Source: Ureibacillus thermophilus (GTDB lineage: Bacteria > Bacillota > Bacilli > Bacillales_A > Planococcaceae). Taken from it: 64,000 nt of DNA. The first letter of the stretch is position 1, and every line of letters begins with the position of its first letter. Below, one piece after another: positions 52,010 to 60,768 of the stretch. The stretch lies in NCBI RefSeq assembly GCF_042657185.1, contig NZ_JBHSNN010000062.1; one strand, 5' to 3'. Below the pieces are notes generated by a model. That model worked only from the letters and a program-made list of their open reading frames with translations, had not been told where the DNA came from and made no database searches. Made by a program: the position numbers and the translations under genes.

Positions 52010-52684
52010 ATGAAGAAAAATATACAAATTGCAATTGATGGACCTGCCGGCGCAGGAAAAAGCACTATAGCCAAAATCGTGGCTGAACAACTAGGATTCA
52101 CATACATTGATACAGGAGCCATGTATCGGGCGACAACGTATAAAGCCTTAAAAGAAAACATAAAATTAGATGATGAAAAAAAACTTGAGGAAATGCTTCT
52201 AAGAACAAATATTGATCTAAAGCCGTCTCCAAATGGACAACTTGTATTTGTTGATGGAGAAGATGTGACGGAAAAAATTCGTTCCAATGAAATTACTGCA
52301 AATGTTCCACAAGTGGCTGCCTTGGGAAAAGTTCGCGAAATTCTTGTAGCGAAGCAAAAAGAATTGGCAAAGGACGGTGCGGTGGTTATGGATGGACGAG
52401 ATATTGGAACCCATGTATTAAAAGATGCAGAACTGAAAATCTTTATGTCCGCTTCTGTTGAGGAAAGAGCGCGGCGCCGACAATTAGATAATGAAAAAAG
52501 AGGAATTCCATCCGACTTTGAAAAACTAAAAGCAGAGATTGCCCTTCGTGATCAAAAAGATATGGAAAGAGAAATTTCCCCTTTAGTACAAGCAAACGAT
52601 GCCATCTATCTTGATACAACGGATTTAACCATCGATGAAGTGGCAGAGAAGATTCTAAGCATGGCAAAGGAGAAAATGGAATAA
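52010..52684 (+). CDS. cmk: Cytidylate kinase
   Basis: 224 residues. P-loop GPAGAGKST (11-19), CMP-binding DTGAMYRATT, and MDGRDIGTHVLKDAELKIF with the LID ARRRQLDNEKRG. It phosphorylates CMP and dCMP. Start follows TTGGAGGAAAG. As in B. subtilis, ypfD comes next. Confidence 0.95.
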   Translation: MKKNIQIAIDGPAGAGKSTIAKIVAEQLGFTYIDTGAMYRATTYKALKENIKLDDEKKLEEMLLRTNIDLKPSPNGQLVFVDGEDVTEKIRSNEITANVPQVAALGKVREILVAKQKELAKDGAVVMDGRDIGTHVLKDAELKIFMSASVEERARRRQLDNEKRGIPSDFEKLKAEIALRDQKDMEREISPLVQANDAIYLDTTDLTIDEVAEKILSMAKEKME

Positions 52685-52809
52685 TCCATCTTTCTTTCCA
52701 CGTATGTTATTCATAAATAAGGAAATATTTTAACTATAAGGAAAAATTTTTGTGTTTATATGGAATTTCTAATAAAATAGATATTGTAAGATGTGAAGGA
52801 GGGTTACAT

Positions 52810-53955
52810 ATGTCCGAGGAAATGAATTTAGAATTGGGCCGTGAATTCCATGAGGGGGATATTGTAAAAGCAGTTGCTGCGAAAGTAGAAGATAAGGCAG
52901 TAACTGTTACAATAGAAGGCGCTCCATTTGATGGAATTGTGCCGATCAGCGAACTTTCCAGCTTGCATGTGGAAAAGGCATCTGATGTTGTGTCTGTCGG
53001 CGACGAGCTGGAATTAATGATTACGAAAATTGAAGATGAAAACTTTGTTCTTTCAAAACGAAAAGTAGATGCTTTAAAAGCTTGGGATAAATTAGAAGAG
53101 CTTTATGAAAAAGGAGAAGTTTTTGAAGCGGAAGTAAAAGATATTGTAAAAGGCGGTCTAGTTGTTGATTTAGGAGTTCGCGGATTTGTTCCAGCTTCTT
53201 TAGTGGAAGATTATTTTGTTGAAGATTTCGAGGGCTACAAAGGGAAAACAATGAAATTTAAAATCACGGAATTAGATAAAGAAAAAGGCCGATTAATTTT
53301 ATCCCATCGTGCGGTAGTGGAACAAGAGAAAGAAAATAAAAAGAAGCAATTGCTTGAAAGTATTAAACCAGGCGATGTATTAATAGGGAAAGTTCAACGA
53401 TTGGCTCCATTCGGCGCTTTTGTCGACATTGGCGGCGTGGATGGACTTGTGCACATTTCACAAGTTGCCCATGAGCATATAGAAGATATCAGCACGGTGT
53501 TAAAAGAAGGTCAAGAAGTGAACGTAAAAGTATTATCCGTCGATCCGGCAAACGAGCGAATTTCTTTGTCCATTAAAGAAACGCTGCCGGGGCCATGGGA
53601 AAATATAAGTAAACGCGTTTCAACAGGCCAAGTTTTGACAGGTACAGTAAAACGCTTAGTTTCATTCGGTGCCTTTGTTGAAGTGTTCCCTGGAGTTGAA
53701 GGGTTAGTTCACATCTCGCAAATTTCCCAGAAACACATCAACACTCCGCATGAAGTATTAAAAGAAGGCCAAGAAGTGCAAGTGAAAGTACTTGATGTAA
53801 ATGAGCAGGAGAAACGCTTATCATTGAGCATTAAAGCCCTTGAAGAAGATTCCAAAGAACAAGAGGAATTTGATTATCAATTGCCGGAAGAAACAACAGG
53901 ATTTTCTATCAGCGATGTTATCGGAGATCAGTTGAAAAAATTGAAAGAACAATAA
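52810..53955 (+). CDS. ypfD: S1-domain protein, RpsA homologue (YpfD)
   Basis: 381 residues with four S1 RNA-binding repeats (about 15-85, 103-172, 189-258, 274-345), each ending in patterns such as LVHISQVAHEHIEDISTVLK. It lacks the first ribosome-binding repeats of E. coli S1 (which has six), as usual in Bacillales, where it is not essential for ribosome function. ATG at 52810 has GGAGGG; the frame from 52750 is leader. Confidence 0.92.
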   Translation: MSEEMNLELGREFHEGDIVKAVAAKVEDKAVTVTIEGAPFDGIVPISELSSLHVEKASDVVSVGDELELMITKIEDENFVLSKRKVDALKAWDKLEELYEKGEVFEAEVKDIVKGGLVVDLGVRGFVPASLVEDYFVEDFEGYKGKTMKFKITELDKEKGRLILSHRAVVEQEKENKKKQLLESIKPGDVLIGKVQRLAPFGAFVDIGGVDGLVHISQVAHEHIEDISTVLKEGQEVNVKVLSVDPANERISLSIKETLPGPWENISKRVSTGQVLTGTVKRLVSFGAFVEVFPGVEGLVHISQISQKHINTPHEVLKEGQEVQVKVLDVNEQEKRLSLSIKALEEDSKEQEEFDYQLPEETTGFSISDVIGDQLKKLKEQ

Positions 53956-53968
53956 AAATTGTAGATAA

Positions 53969-54003
53969 AAAAATGCGTGCTTTTCGTGAGTGCGCTTTTT
54001 TTA
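53969..54003 (+). terminator. Terminator of ypfD
   Basis: AAAAAAATGCGTGC can pair with GTGCGCTTTTTTT (two G-T wobbles), ending in T7. Confidence 0.65.
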
Positions 54004-54085
54004 TGTCCATCTATGTCAAAATATGATAAACCATGAGATTTCGTGTATAATACAAAAGATAAGATTTTGGAAGGATGAAGGACAG

Positions 54086-55399
54086 ATGACAAAACCAGTA
54101 ATCGCCATCGTAGGTCGTCCAAATGTAGGAAAGTCTACAATATTCAATCGTATTGTTGGCGAACGAATTTCCATAGTGGAAGATGTTCCGGGAGTAACCC
54201 GCGACCGCATATACAGTTCGGCAGAATGGTTGAATCATGAATTCAACATTATCGATACCGGAGGAATTGATTTAGGAAGCGATGAACCTTTAATTGAACA
54301 TATTCGCGCACAAGCTCAAATTGCGATGGAAGAAGCGGATGTCATTATCTTTATGACAAACGGGCGCGAAGGCGTGACGCTGCAAGATGAGCAAATTGCG
54401 AAAATACTTTATAAAACCAATAAACCGGTCGTGCTTGCGGTCAATAAAATCGACAACCCGGATATGCGTGAAATGATCTATGATTTTTATACTTTAGGAT
54501 TTGGAGATCCGATACCAATTTCCGGTTCCCATGGACTTGGAATCGGGGATTTATTGGATGAATGTGCAAAACATTTTCCAAAAGAATATGAAGATGAGTA
54601 TGCCAATGATGTGATTAAATTTTCGTTAATCGGCAGACCAAATGTTGGGAAATCTTCGCTGGTCAATGCCATTCTTGGCGAAGAAAGGGTCATTGTCAGC
54701 GACATTGCCGGTACGACTCGGGATGCAGTCGATACCCCTTATACGTATGATGGACAAGATTATGTCATTATCGATACGGCGGGAATGCGCAAAAAAGGAA
54801 AAGTCTATGAAAGCACCGAAAAATATTCCGTATTGCGGGCATTAAGAGCCATTGAACGTTCAGATGTGGTGCTTGTGGTATTAAATGCGGAAGAGGGCAT
54901 TCAAGAACAAGATAAAAAAATTGCCGGATATGCCCACGAAGCTGGAAAAGCCATTATTATTGTCGTGAACAAATGGGATGCCATCGAGAAAAATGAAAAG
55001 ACTATGAATGAATTTACGGAAACGATACGGAATCAATTTTTATTTTTGGATTATGCACCTATCGTTTATGTATCTGCTAAAACGAAACAGCGGATCCATC
55101 AAATTTTGCCGTTAGTGAAACGTGTCAGCGAAAACCATGCAATGCGCATCCAGTCATCCATTTTAAATGATGTCATTGAAGATGCGATTGCAAGAAATCC
55201 AGCACCAACGGAAAAAGGAAAACGCTTGCGCATCTACTACACAACGCAAGTATCCGTTAAACCGCCGACTTTTATAACTTTTGTGAACGATCCGGAACTG
55301 ATGCATTTCTCTTACCTTCGATTTTTAGAAAACCGAATTCGTGAAACCTTTGATTTTGAGGGAACGCCAATTCGCATCATACCGCGTGCCCGTGAGTAA
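54086..55399 (+). CDS. der: Ribosome-assembly GTPase Der (EngA)
   Basis: 437 residues with two tandem G domains: G1 GRPNVGKST (10-18) and GRPNVGKSS (about 183-191), each with a DTxG switch (DTGGID, DTAGMR) and an N-K-x-D motif (NKID, NKWD). A C-terminal KH-like domain (about 355-437) follows. Required for 50S subunit maturation. ATG at 54086 chosen (MTKPVIAIVG); the frame upstream to 53990 crosses the ypfD terminator. Confidence 0.95.
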   Translation: MTKPVIAIVGRPNVGKSTIFNRIVGERISIVEDVPGVTRDRIYSSAEWLNHEFNIIDTGGIDLGSDEPLIEHIRAQAQIAMEEADVIIFMTNGREGVTLQDEQIAKILYKTNKPVVLAVNKIDNPDMREMIYDFYTLGFGDPIPISGSHGLGIGDLLDECAKHFPKEYEDEYANDVIKFSLIGRPNVGKSSLVNAILGEERVIVSDIAGTTRDAVDTPYTYDGQDYVIIDTAGMRKKGKVYESTEKYSVLRALRAIERSDVVLVVLNAEEGIQEQDKKIAGYAHEAGKAIIIVVNKWDAIEKNEKTMNEFTETIRNQFLFLDYAPIVYVSAKTKQRIHQILPLVKRVSENHAMRIQSSILNDVIEDAIARNPAPTEKGKRLRIYYTTQVSVKPPTFITFVNDPELMHFSYLRFLENRIRETFDFEGTPIRIIPRARE

Positions 55400-55416
55400 A
55401 ATAGTGGAGGAATTCA

Positions 55417-56430
55417 ATGAAAAAAGTAACAGTACTAGGAGCAGGTTCTTGGGGAACCGCTTTAGCTATGGTATTAACTGAAAATGGCCACGAAACGCTT
55501 ATTTGGAGCCATCGAGACGATCAAGCGAAGGAAATCAATGAACGGCATACAAATGAAAAATATCTCCCAAACATTCAGCTGCCTGAAAATTTAGCGGCAA
55601 CAAGCGATTTACAAACAGCCGTTGAACATGGGGAAATACTTGTTTTTGCGGTGCCGACAAAGGCGATTCGTGAAGTGGCCGGACAAGTCATGAATTATTT
55701 AAATAAGAAAGTGCTCATTGTCCATGTTTCAAAAGGAATTGAGCCGGATACATTAAAGCGCATTTCAGAAATTTTACAGGAAACCCTTGATTCGAGTGTT
55801 GTGGAGGACATCGTCGTGCTGTCTGGCCCTAGCCATGCGGAAGAGGTGGTGTTGCATCATCCAACAACCATTACAGCAGCCTGTACAAATCTACGCTCCG
55901 CTGAAAAAATACAAGATTTATTTATGAATCATTATTTCCGAGTTTACACAAATACCGATGTCATAGGAGTGGAACTTGGCGGTGCGCTGAAAAACGTCAT
56001 CGCTTTAGCGGCAGGCATTTCCGATGGTCTGAACTATGGGGATAATGCAAAGGCGGCATTAATTACACGGGGACTTGCTGAAATTGCCCGTTTAGGCGTC
56101 CGAATGGGAGGCAATCCTTTCACCTTTGCAGGACTAACGGGCATGGGGGATTTAATTGTGACTTGTACAAGTGTCCATTCCCGAAACTGGAAAGCGGGGA
56201 ATATGCTCGGGAAAGGCATGAAGTTGGATGAAGTATTAGAAACAATGGGTATGGTGGTCGAGGGTGTCCGCACGACAAAAGCCGCCTATCAGCTGGCAGA
56301 AAAATATGATGTGCCGATGCCTATAACAACGGCGCTTTACCAGGTATTATTTGAAGGCAAAGAACCGAAACAGGCAGTGGATGAATTAATGCATCGCTTA
56401 AAGAAAAGAGAAATGGATTATTTGCAATAA
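55417..56430 (+). CDS. gpsA: Glycerol-3-phosphate dehydrogenase [NAD(P)+]
   Basis: 337 residues. Cofactor loop GAGSWGTALA (8-17), catalytic Lys in ELGGALKNVIALAAGISDGL and the GLGDL-type GMGDLIVTC. Makes sn-glycerol 3-phosphate for phospholipid synthesis. GTGGAGG precedes the ATG, 17 nt after der; der-gpsA is likely one transcript. Three hairpins follow. Confidence 0.95.
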   Translation: MKKVTVLGAGSWGTALAMVLTENGHETLIWSHRDDQAKEINERHTNEKYLPNIQLPENLAATSDLQTAVEHGEILVFAVPTKAIREVAGQVMNYLNKKVLIVHVSKGIEPDTLKRISEILQETLDSSVVEDIVVLSGPSHAEEVVLHHPTTITAACTNLRSAEKIQDLFMNHYFRVYTNTDVIGVELGGALKNVIALAAGISDGLNYGDNAKAALITRGLAEIARLGVRMGGNPFTFAGLTGMGDLIVTCTSVHSRNWKAGNMLGKGMKLDEVLETMGMVVEGVRTTKAAYQLAEKYDVPMPITTALYQVLFEGKEPKQAVDELMHRLKKREMDYLQ

Positions 56431-56433
56431 CCA

Positions 56434-56540
56434 TGTATGAACGGGTGCCAATCGAAAAAATTTTTTCGGTTGAAAGGAACCCGTTCATACAATAAATGCA
56501 CGAACGCATATTCTGTTTGTGCAGGATGAACCATTCATCC
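56434..56540 (+). repeat. Tandem hairpins between gpsA and yphE
   Basis: Hairpin 1 (56434-56491): TGTATGAACGGGT / ACCCGTTCATACA, 13 bp perfect, with an inner 12-bp stem of CAATCGAAAAAA / TTTTTTCGGTTG. Next TGCACGAA / TGTTTGTGCA (about 56497-56523, imperfect). Hairpin 3 (56524-56540): GGATGAA / TTCATCC with a 3-nt loop. No T run follows hairpin 1 or 3. Confidence 0.75.
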
Positions 56541-56574
56541 TATGTACATATTGTTTTTGAAAGGTGGAATGGTC

Positions 56575-56841
56575 ATGATAAATCCATTCATTTTAATGGA
56601 TATGAATGCATTTGTCCTCGGCTCTGCCCGCGGACCTTTAGCCAATATGAGCCCGCTGGATGTCATGTGGGTTTCCTTTTATTCCATTGCAGCAATGATT
56701 CTTTCTATTATCATGGTAACAGCGGCTCGTAAATGGATAAAAAACAGCATTTTGTCTTCCCTTATTCGATTAATTGCCTTTATCATTTTTATAATCGGAA
56801 CGCTGCTTATGGTTTTAGTTGTTTCTACATGGCCATCATAA
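56575..56841 (+). CDS. yphE: Small membrane protein YphE (DUF2768)
   Basis: 88 residues with two membrane helices (about 32-52 and 62-83). The sequence LDVMWVSFYSIAAMILSIIM is typical of DUF2768; the B. subtilis homologue lies between gpsA and spoIVA too. The ATG at 56575 is 7 nt from AAAGGTGG; the ATGs at 56569 and 56542 are less well placed. Likely cotranscribed with yphF. Function unknown; the genome context suggests sporulation. Confidence 0.72.
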   Translation: MINPFILMDMNAFVLGSARGPLANMSPLDVMWVSFYSIAAMILSIIMVTAARKWIKNSILSSLIRLIAFIIFIIGTLLMVLVVSTWPS

Positions 56842-56856
56842 TTAGGAGTGAATAGG

Positions 56857-57576
56857 ATGAAGAAGAAACCAATTCTTTTGGCAATGTTGCTACTAGCGAC
56901 CTTTTTATTATCCGGCTGTTTATTTCCTCAAGAAGAACGAGTTGAAAACCAAGTGCCCGATGATGTGCAGCTCATTGCGGTGCAAAATGCCATTGATCAA
57001 TATAAAGCGGAAACTGGTGTCTTGCCAATCAAAAATAAAGATATGGATACAGACATCTTTATTAAATATCCAATTGATTTTTCAAAACTCGTGCCGAAAT
57101 ATTTAGCAAATATTCCTGGAAATGCCTATGAAAAAGGCGGCATTTTCCAATATATTATTTGGGATCCTGAAAATAATCCGACCGTAAAACTGGTAGATTT
57201 GCGATCAGCTGAGACAATTCGGGAATTGAATCTTCGGCTTCTCTCAACAAAATATATGATGTATAAAGAACAGATTGCCGACTATGTTTATTCAATAGAT
57301 TTCAAAAAATTGGGCTACAAAAATGAACTCACCGTTCCTAGCCCATATTCCAATAATCATTTGCCGTTAGTCGCTTCGACGGAAGGAAAGGCCTATGTGG
57401 ATTATTCCATCGATTTAGCCCATTTTCTAAAGAACAATGACATCCATCCAGAACCAGGCGAAGATATTCGGATGTACTTGGTGGAAGCTTACCCAGTAGT
57501 GCCAGCTTATTCCTTGCCATATACGGTCAATGAAAATAATGAACCAGTATTCATGTATGATCCAACAAAAAAATAA
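56857..57576 (+). CDS. yphF: Lipoprotein YphF
   Basis: 239 residues with a lipoprotein signal: MKKKPILLAMLLLATFLLSG and lipobox Cys21 (LSGC). The remainder is extracytoplasmic with DVQLIAVQNAIDQYKAETGV and no known catalytic motif. Position matches B. subtilis yphF, just before spoIVA. ATG at 56857 is 9 nt after AGGAG; the GTG at 56848 is inside the site. Function unknown. Confidence 0.8.
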   Translation: MKKKPILLAMLLLATFLLSGCLFPQEERVENQVPDDVQLIAVQNAIDQYKAETGVLPIKNKDMDTDIFIKYPIDFSKLVPKYLANIPGNAYEKGGIFQYIIWDPENNPTVKLVDLRSAETIRELNLRLLSTKYMMYKEQIADYVYSIDFKKLGYKNELTVPSPYSNNHLPLVASTEGKAYVDYSIDLAHFLKNNDIHPEPGEDIRMYLVEAYPVVPAYSLPYTVNENNEPVFMYDPTKK

Positions 57577-57584
57577 AAAATTTA

Positions 57585-57620
57585 AGCCTTGTACGACTTT
57601 TCGTGCAAGGTTTTTCATAT
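57585..57620 (+). terminator. Terminator of yphE-yphF
   Basis: CCTTGTACGA pairs with TCGTGCAAGG (one wobble), then TTTTTC. Its T tract leads straight into the spoIVA promoter. Confidence 0.8.
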
Positions 57621-57643
57621 TTTAAATATATAATTCATAGATT
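57615..57643 (+). promoter_or_regulatory. Sigma-E promoter of spoIVA
   Basis: TCATATT (57615-57621) fits the sigma-E minus-35 kmATATT, and CATAGATT (57636-57643) fits the minus-10 CATACAnT with one mismatch, spacer 14. spoIVA is a sigma-E gene in B. subtilis. The start point would be near 57650, which restricts where translation can begin. Confidence 0.7.
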
Positions 57644-57667
57644 GAAGTACGTAAAGGAGGAGCTACA

Positions 57668-59146
57668 ATAGGGGAACAAATCTTTCAACAAATAGCTGAA
57701 AGAACAAATGGTGATGTATATATCGGTGTTGTTGGGCCTGTAAGGGTTGGAAAGTCCACATTTGTGAAAAAAATGATGGAGTCGATTGTTCTTCCGAATA
57801 TTGTAGATGAGGAAGAACGAAAAAGAGCGCTGGACGAGCTACCACAAAGCTCACCTGGTCCTGTCATTATGACGGCAGAACCAAAATTTGTTCCTGCCCA
57901 TGGAACAGAAATTTGCATCGGGGAAAGTGAAATACCTTTCCGCATTCGCTTTGCTGATTGTGTTGGTTATATCATTGATGGAGTCAAAGGCTATGAAGAT
58001 GAAAATGGACCAAAATATGTGCATACGCCATGGAATGCAGAAGCCATACCATTCCAGGAAGCAGCTCGAATCGGAACAGATAAAGTCATCCGCGATCATG
58101 CTAATATCGGGGTTGTAGTGACAACAGATGGCACAGTCAACGGAATTGCCCGGGAAGCTGCACAAGTGGCGGAAGAACAAATTGTTGAACAACTGCAGGA
58201 AATCGGAAAACCATTTGTCGTCATCTTAAACAGCCAATATCCAAATAATCAAAATACGCAAAAATTGCGCAATGAATTGCTTGCAAAATATAATGTTCCC
58301 GTAATTGCGACATCCATTGATCAAATGACATTAAAAGACATGGAGTATATTTTAGAAGAAGCGTTGTATGAATTCCCAGTAGAAGATATTGAAGTGGAGA
58401 AGCCGGATTGGCTGGATGTTTTAGAGCCTAGCCATTATGTGAATGCCACGGTTTCTGAAGCAGTAGGCAATGTTCTAAACTCTGTAACGAAAATTCGGGA
58501 TGTTCACGGGGCAGTGGAAGAATTAAGGGAAATTGATTTTATTGAAAGCTGCGAAATTGAAAAAGTCGATGCAGGCCTTGGCGTTGCAACGGTGCGCATC
58601 ACGTTGAAACCGGAAATTTATAAAGTAGTATGCAACGAATTTTTAGATGCGCCGATTGAAACGAAAAAAGATTGGCTCTTATTCATTAAAGAAGCACAAG
58701 AGGCGAAGAAGGCGCAGAAACGCTTCCGTGAAGCCATCGAAGAGGCAACGGTGAATGGCTATGGCGTGACGTTGCCGACAGTGGAAGAATTCGAACCAAG
58801 CGAGCCTGAAATTATTAAGCAAAACAATTTTTACGGGGTTCGAATGAAGGCGAAAGCCCCTTCATATCACATTATCCGCGTTGATATGGAGTCTGAATTT
58901 TCGCCGCTTATCGGTTCAGAGTTCCATAGCCAGCAGCTGTTGAAAGACTTGCAATACGCCTATAGACACGATCGGGAAGCGTTATGGCAGACGCAATTGT
59001 TTGGAACGCCGCTTTATGAAGTGTTGACGGAAAGCATCCGCTACAAAATGAATGCTGTACCTCCAAGCGCGAAGAAGAGAATGCGCCAAACAATTGAAAG
59101 AATGGTAAACGAAGGAGAAAAAGGCCTCATTACGTTTATTATTTAA
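57668..59146 (+). CDS. spoIVA: Spore coat morphogenetic ATPase SpoIVA, AUA start
   Basis: 492 residues, the same length as B. subtilis SpoIVA, if translation starts at the ATA at 57668, 7 nt after a perfect AAAGGAGG. The first ATG (57764, codon 33) would remove the Walker A loop GPVRVGKST (23-31), which ATP hydrolysis needs. No ATG, GTG or TTG occurs in frame between the stop at 57638 and that loop, and the sigma-E start point near 57650 excludes an ATT at 57641. SpoIVA polymerises on the forespore surface as the base of the coat; PNIVDEEERKRALDELPQSS and PSYHIIRVDMESEFSPLIGS match the family. A sequencing error turning ATG into ATA is the main alternative. Confidence 0.88.
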   Translation: MGEQIFQQIAERTNGDVYIGVVGPVRVGKSTFVKKMMESIVLPNIVDEEERKRALDELPQSSPGPVIMTAEPKFVPAHGTEICIGESEIPFRIRFADCVGYIIDGVKGYEDENGPKYVHTPWNAEAIPFQEAARIGTDKVIRDHANIGVVVTTDGTVNGIAREAAQVAEEQIVEQLQEIGKPFVVILNSQYPNNQNTQKLRNELLAKYNVPVIATSIDQMTLKDMEYILEEALYEFPVEDIEVEKPDWLDVLEPSHYVNATVSEAVGNVLNSVTKIRDVHGAVEELREIDFIESCEIEKVDAGLGVATVRITLKPEIYKVVCNEFLDAPIETKKDWLLFIKEAQEAKKAQKRFREAIEEATVNGYGVTLPTVEEFEPSEPEIIKQNNFYGVRMKAKAPSYHIIRVDMESEFSPLIGSEFHSQQLLKDLQYAYRHDREALWQTQLFGTPLYEVLTESIRYKMNAVPPSAKKRMRQTIERMVNEGEKGLITFII

Positions 59147-59179
59147 AAAAAGTGAAATAATAAAAATAATGGAATATTA

Positions 59180-59220
59180 TTAAGGACTTTTTGTCACTGT
59201 AGACGAAAAGTCCTTTTCGT
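59180..59220 (+). terminator. Terminator of spoIVA
   Basis: AAGGACTTTTTGTC pairs with GACGAAAAGTCCTT (one mismatch) over a 6-nt loop, followed by TTCGTT. Confidence 0.8.
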
Positions 59221-59361
59221 TATCTTCTTTTGTTCGTCATGTTTAAAAAATACCGCTTTTCTTGGACAAACATGCATAAATACAGTTGCGCCAAGTATTT
59301 CATTATGTTACTCTTTTTACATGATTTAGCTTTTCTAACCCTTTGAGAGGAGGTGAATGGC

Positions 59362-59634
59362 ATGAATAAAACAGAATTAGTAAACTCTGTTGCAGAAGCT
59401 GCTGGTCTTTCTAAAAAAGACGCTTCTAAAGCAGTTGATGCAGTATTCGATATAATTCAAGACACTCTTGCAAAGGGTGACAAAGTGCAATTAATCGGTT
59501 TTGGAAACTTTGAGGTTCGTGAACGTGCTGCACGTAAAGGACGTAATCCACAAACAGGGGAAGAAATCGAAATCGCTGCAAGCAAAGTTCCAGCTTTCAA
59601 ACCAGGTAAAGCACTTAAAGAAGCTGTAAAATAA
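59362..59634 (+). CDS. hbs: DNA-binding protein HU
   Basis: 90 residues, the standard HU length: MNKTELVNSVAEAAGLSKKD start, FGNFEVRERAARKGRNPQTG DNA-binding arm (46-65) and VPAFKPGKALKEAVK end. Main nucleoid protein of Bacillales. The ATG at 59362 has GGAGGTG; the GTG at 59353 lies in that site. Monocistronic with a strong terminator. Confidence 0.97.
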   Translation: MNKTELVNSVAEAAGLSKKDASKAVDAVFDIIQDTLAKGDKVQLIGFGNFEVRERAARKGRNPQTGEEIEIAASKVPAFKPGKALKEAVK

Positions 59635-59655
59635 AGCTTCTTTAAAAATTACATA

Positions 59656-59693
59656 GAGCAGTCGTCATGAATATGATGACTGCTCTTTTTACA
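59656..59693 (+). terminator. Terminator of hbs
   Basis: GAGCAGTCGTCAT pairs with ATGATGACTGCTC (small asymmetry), followed by TTTTT. Confidence 0.9.
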
Positions 59694-59853
59694 TATTATA
59701 ATATTAATGAATGATATATCCATTTTACCATTTAGGTCAAGAAAACTCATCAAAAAATTCAAAATGAATAAAAGCCTTTTGCGATTCACGTCTGTATATG
59801 CTACGATTCAATTTGACAGTGTTGTGCTTTGTCGAATTTTAGGAGGAACTTTT

Positions 59854-60423
59854 ATGTCGAATGTTGATTTAAAAAAAATAGAAGAAGCGGTAAAAATGAT
59901 TTTAGAGGCCGTAGGAGAAGACGTTAATCGTGAAGGACTCATCGATACACCGAAACGAGTTTCAAAAATGTATGAAGAAATGTTTAAAGGGTTGAATGAA
60001 GATCCAAGAAGTTTGTTTGATACGGTCTTTCATGAGAATCATGATGAATTAGTTCTTGTAAAAGATATTCCTTTCTATTCGATGTGCGAACATCATTTGG
60101 TCCCATTTTATGGGAAAGCCCATGTTGCATACATACCCCAACACGGACGGGTAGCCGGTTTAAGCAAAATTGGACGGTTGGTGGAATCAGTCAGCCACAG
60201 ACCTCAATTGCAAGAACGCATTACAACGACAATTGCGGATATTCTGATGGAAAAATTAGAACCCCAAGGCGTTTTTGTGATGATAGAAGCAGAACATATG
60301 TGCATGACCATGAGGGGATTAAAAAAACCGGGAACCAAAACGGTGACTTCTTGTGCAAGAGGCATTTATGAAGTAGATGATGTAAAACGCCAAGAAGTGA
60401 TTTCATTTATTCAAATGTCTTAA
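59854..60423 (+). CDS. folE: GTP cyclohydrolase I
   Basis: 189 residues. Zinc ligands C78 and H81 in SMCEHHLVPF and a Cys in KTVTSCARGIY; EAEHMCMTMRG is conserved. First step of tetrahydrofolate synthesis. ATG at 59854 has TAGGAGGAAC; the frame upstream to 59707 is leader. Followed by mtrB as in the B. subtilis mtr operon. Confidence 0.95.
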   Translation: MSNVDLKKIEEAVKMILEAVGEDVNREGLIDTPKRVSKMYEEMFKGLNEDPRSLFDTVFHENHDELVLVKDIPFYSMCEHHLVPFYGKAHVAYIPQHGRVAGLSKIGRLVESVSHRPQLQERITTTIADILMEKLEPQGVFVMIEAEHMCMTMRGLKKPGTKTVTSCARGIYEVDDVKRQEVISFIQMS

Positions 60424-60480
60424 TTAACAAATTAGATTATGTTATGATAACAAAGAAAAAGTTAGATGTGAGGGAGAAGT

Positions 60481-60702
60481 ATGAACCAATCTGATTATGT
60501 CGTAATTGAAGCTGAAGAAGATGGCGTACATGTAATTGGTTTAACTCGAGGAGAAGATACAAAATTTCATCATTCCGAAAAATTGGATGCCGGAGAAGTG
60601 ATGATTGCCCAATTTACTGAACACACTTCGGCTATGAAGATTCGCGGAAAAGCAAAAATTTATACAGCTCATGGCATTATCGAAAGTCAGTCAAAAAAAT
60701 AA
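60481..60702 (+). CDS. mtrB: trp RNA-binding attenuation protein TRAP
   Basis: 73 residues, matching TRAP closely: DYVVIEAEEDGVHVIGLTRG, FHHSEKLDAGEVMIAQFTEH TSAMKIRGKAKI. It forms an 11-mer that binds tryptophan and G/UAG repeats in trp leaders. AGGGAGAAG precedes the ATG. Confidence 0.95.
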   Translation: MNQSDYVVIEAEEDGVHVIGLTRGEDTKFHHSEKLDAGEVMIAQFTEHTSAMKIRGKAKIYTAHGIIESQSKK

Positions 60703-60768
60703 ATGCTTTGTATGACGACTGTAATAACTGCAAGAGTCAGTGTTTAAATGTGGAATGGAGTAATACCT

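Noticed and set aside
57764..59146. spoIVA starting at the first ATG
   Set aside because: It lacks a ribosome binding site and would remove the Walker A loop that is clearly encoded upstream in the same frame.
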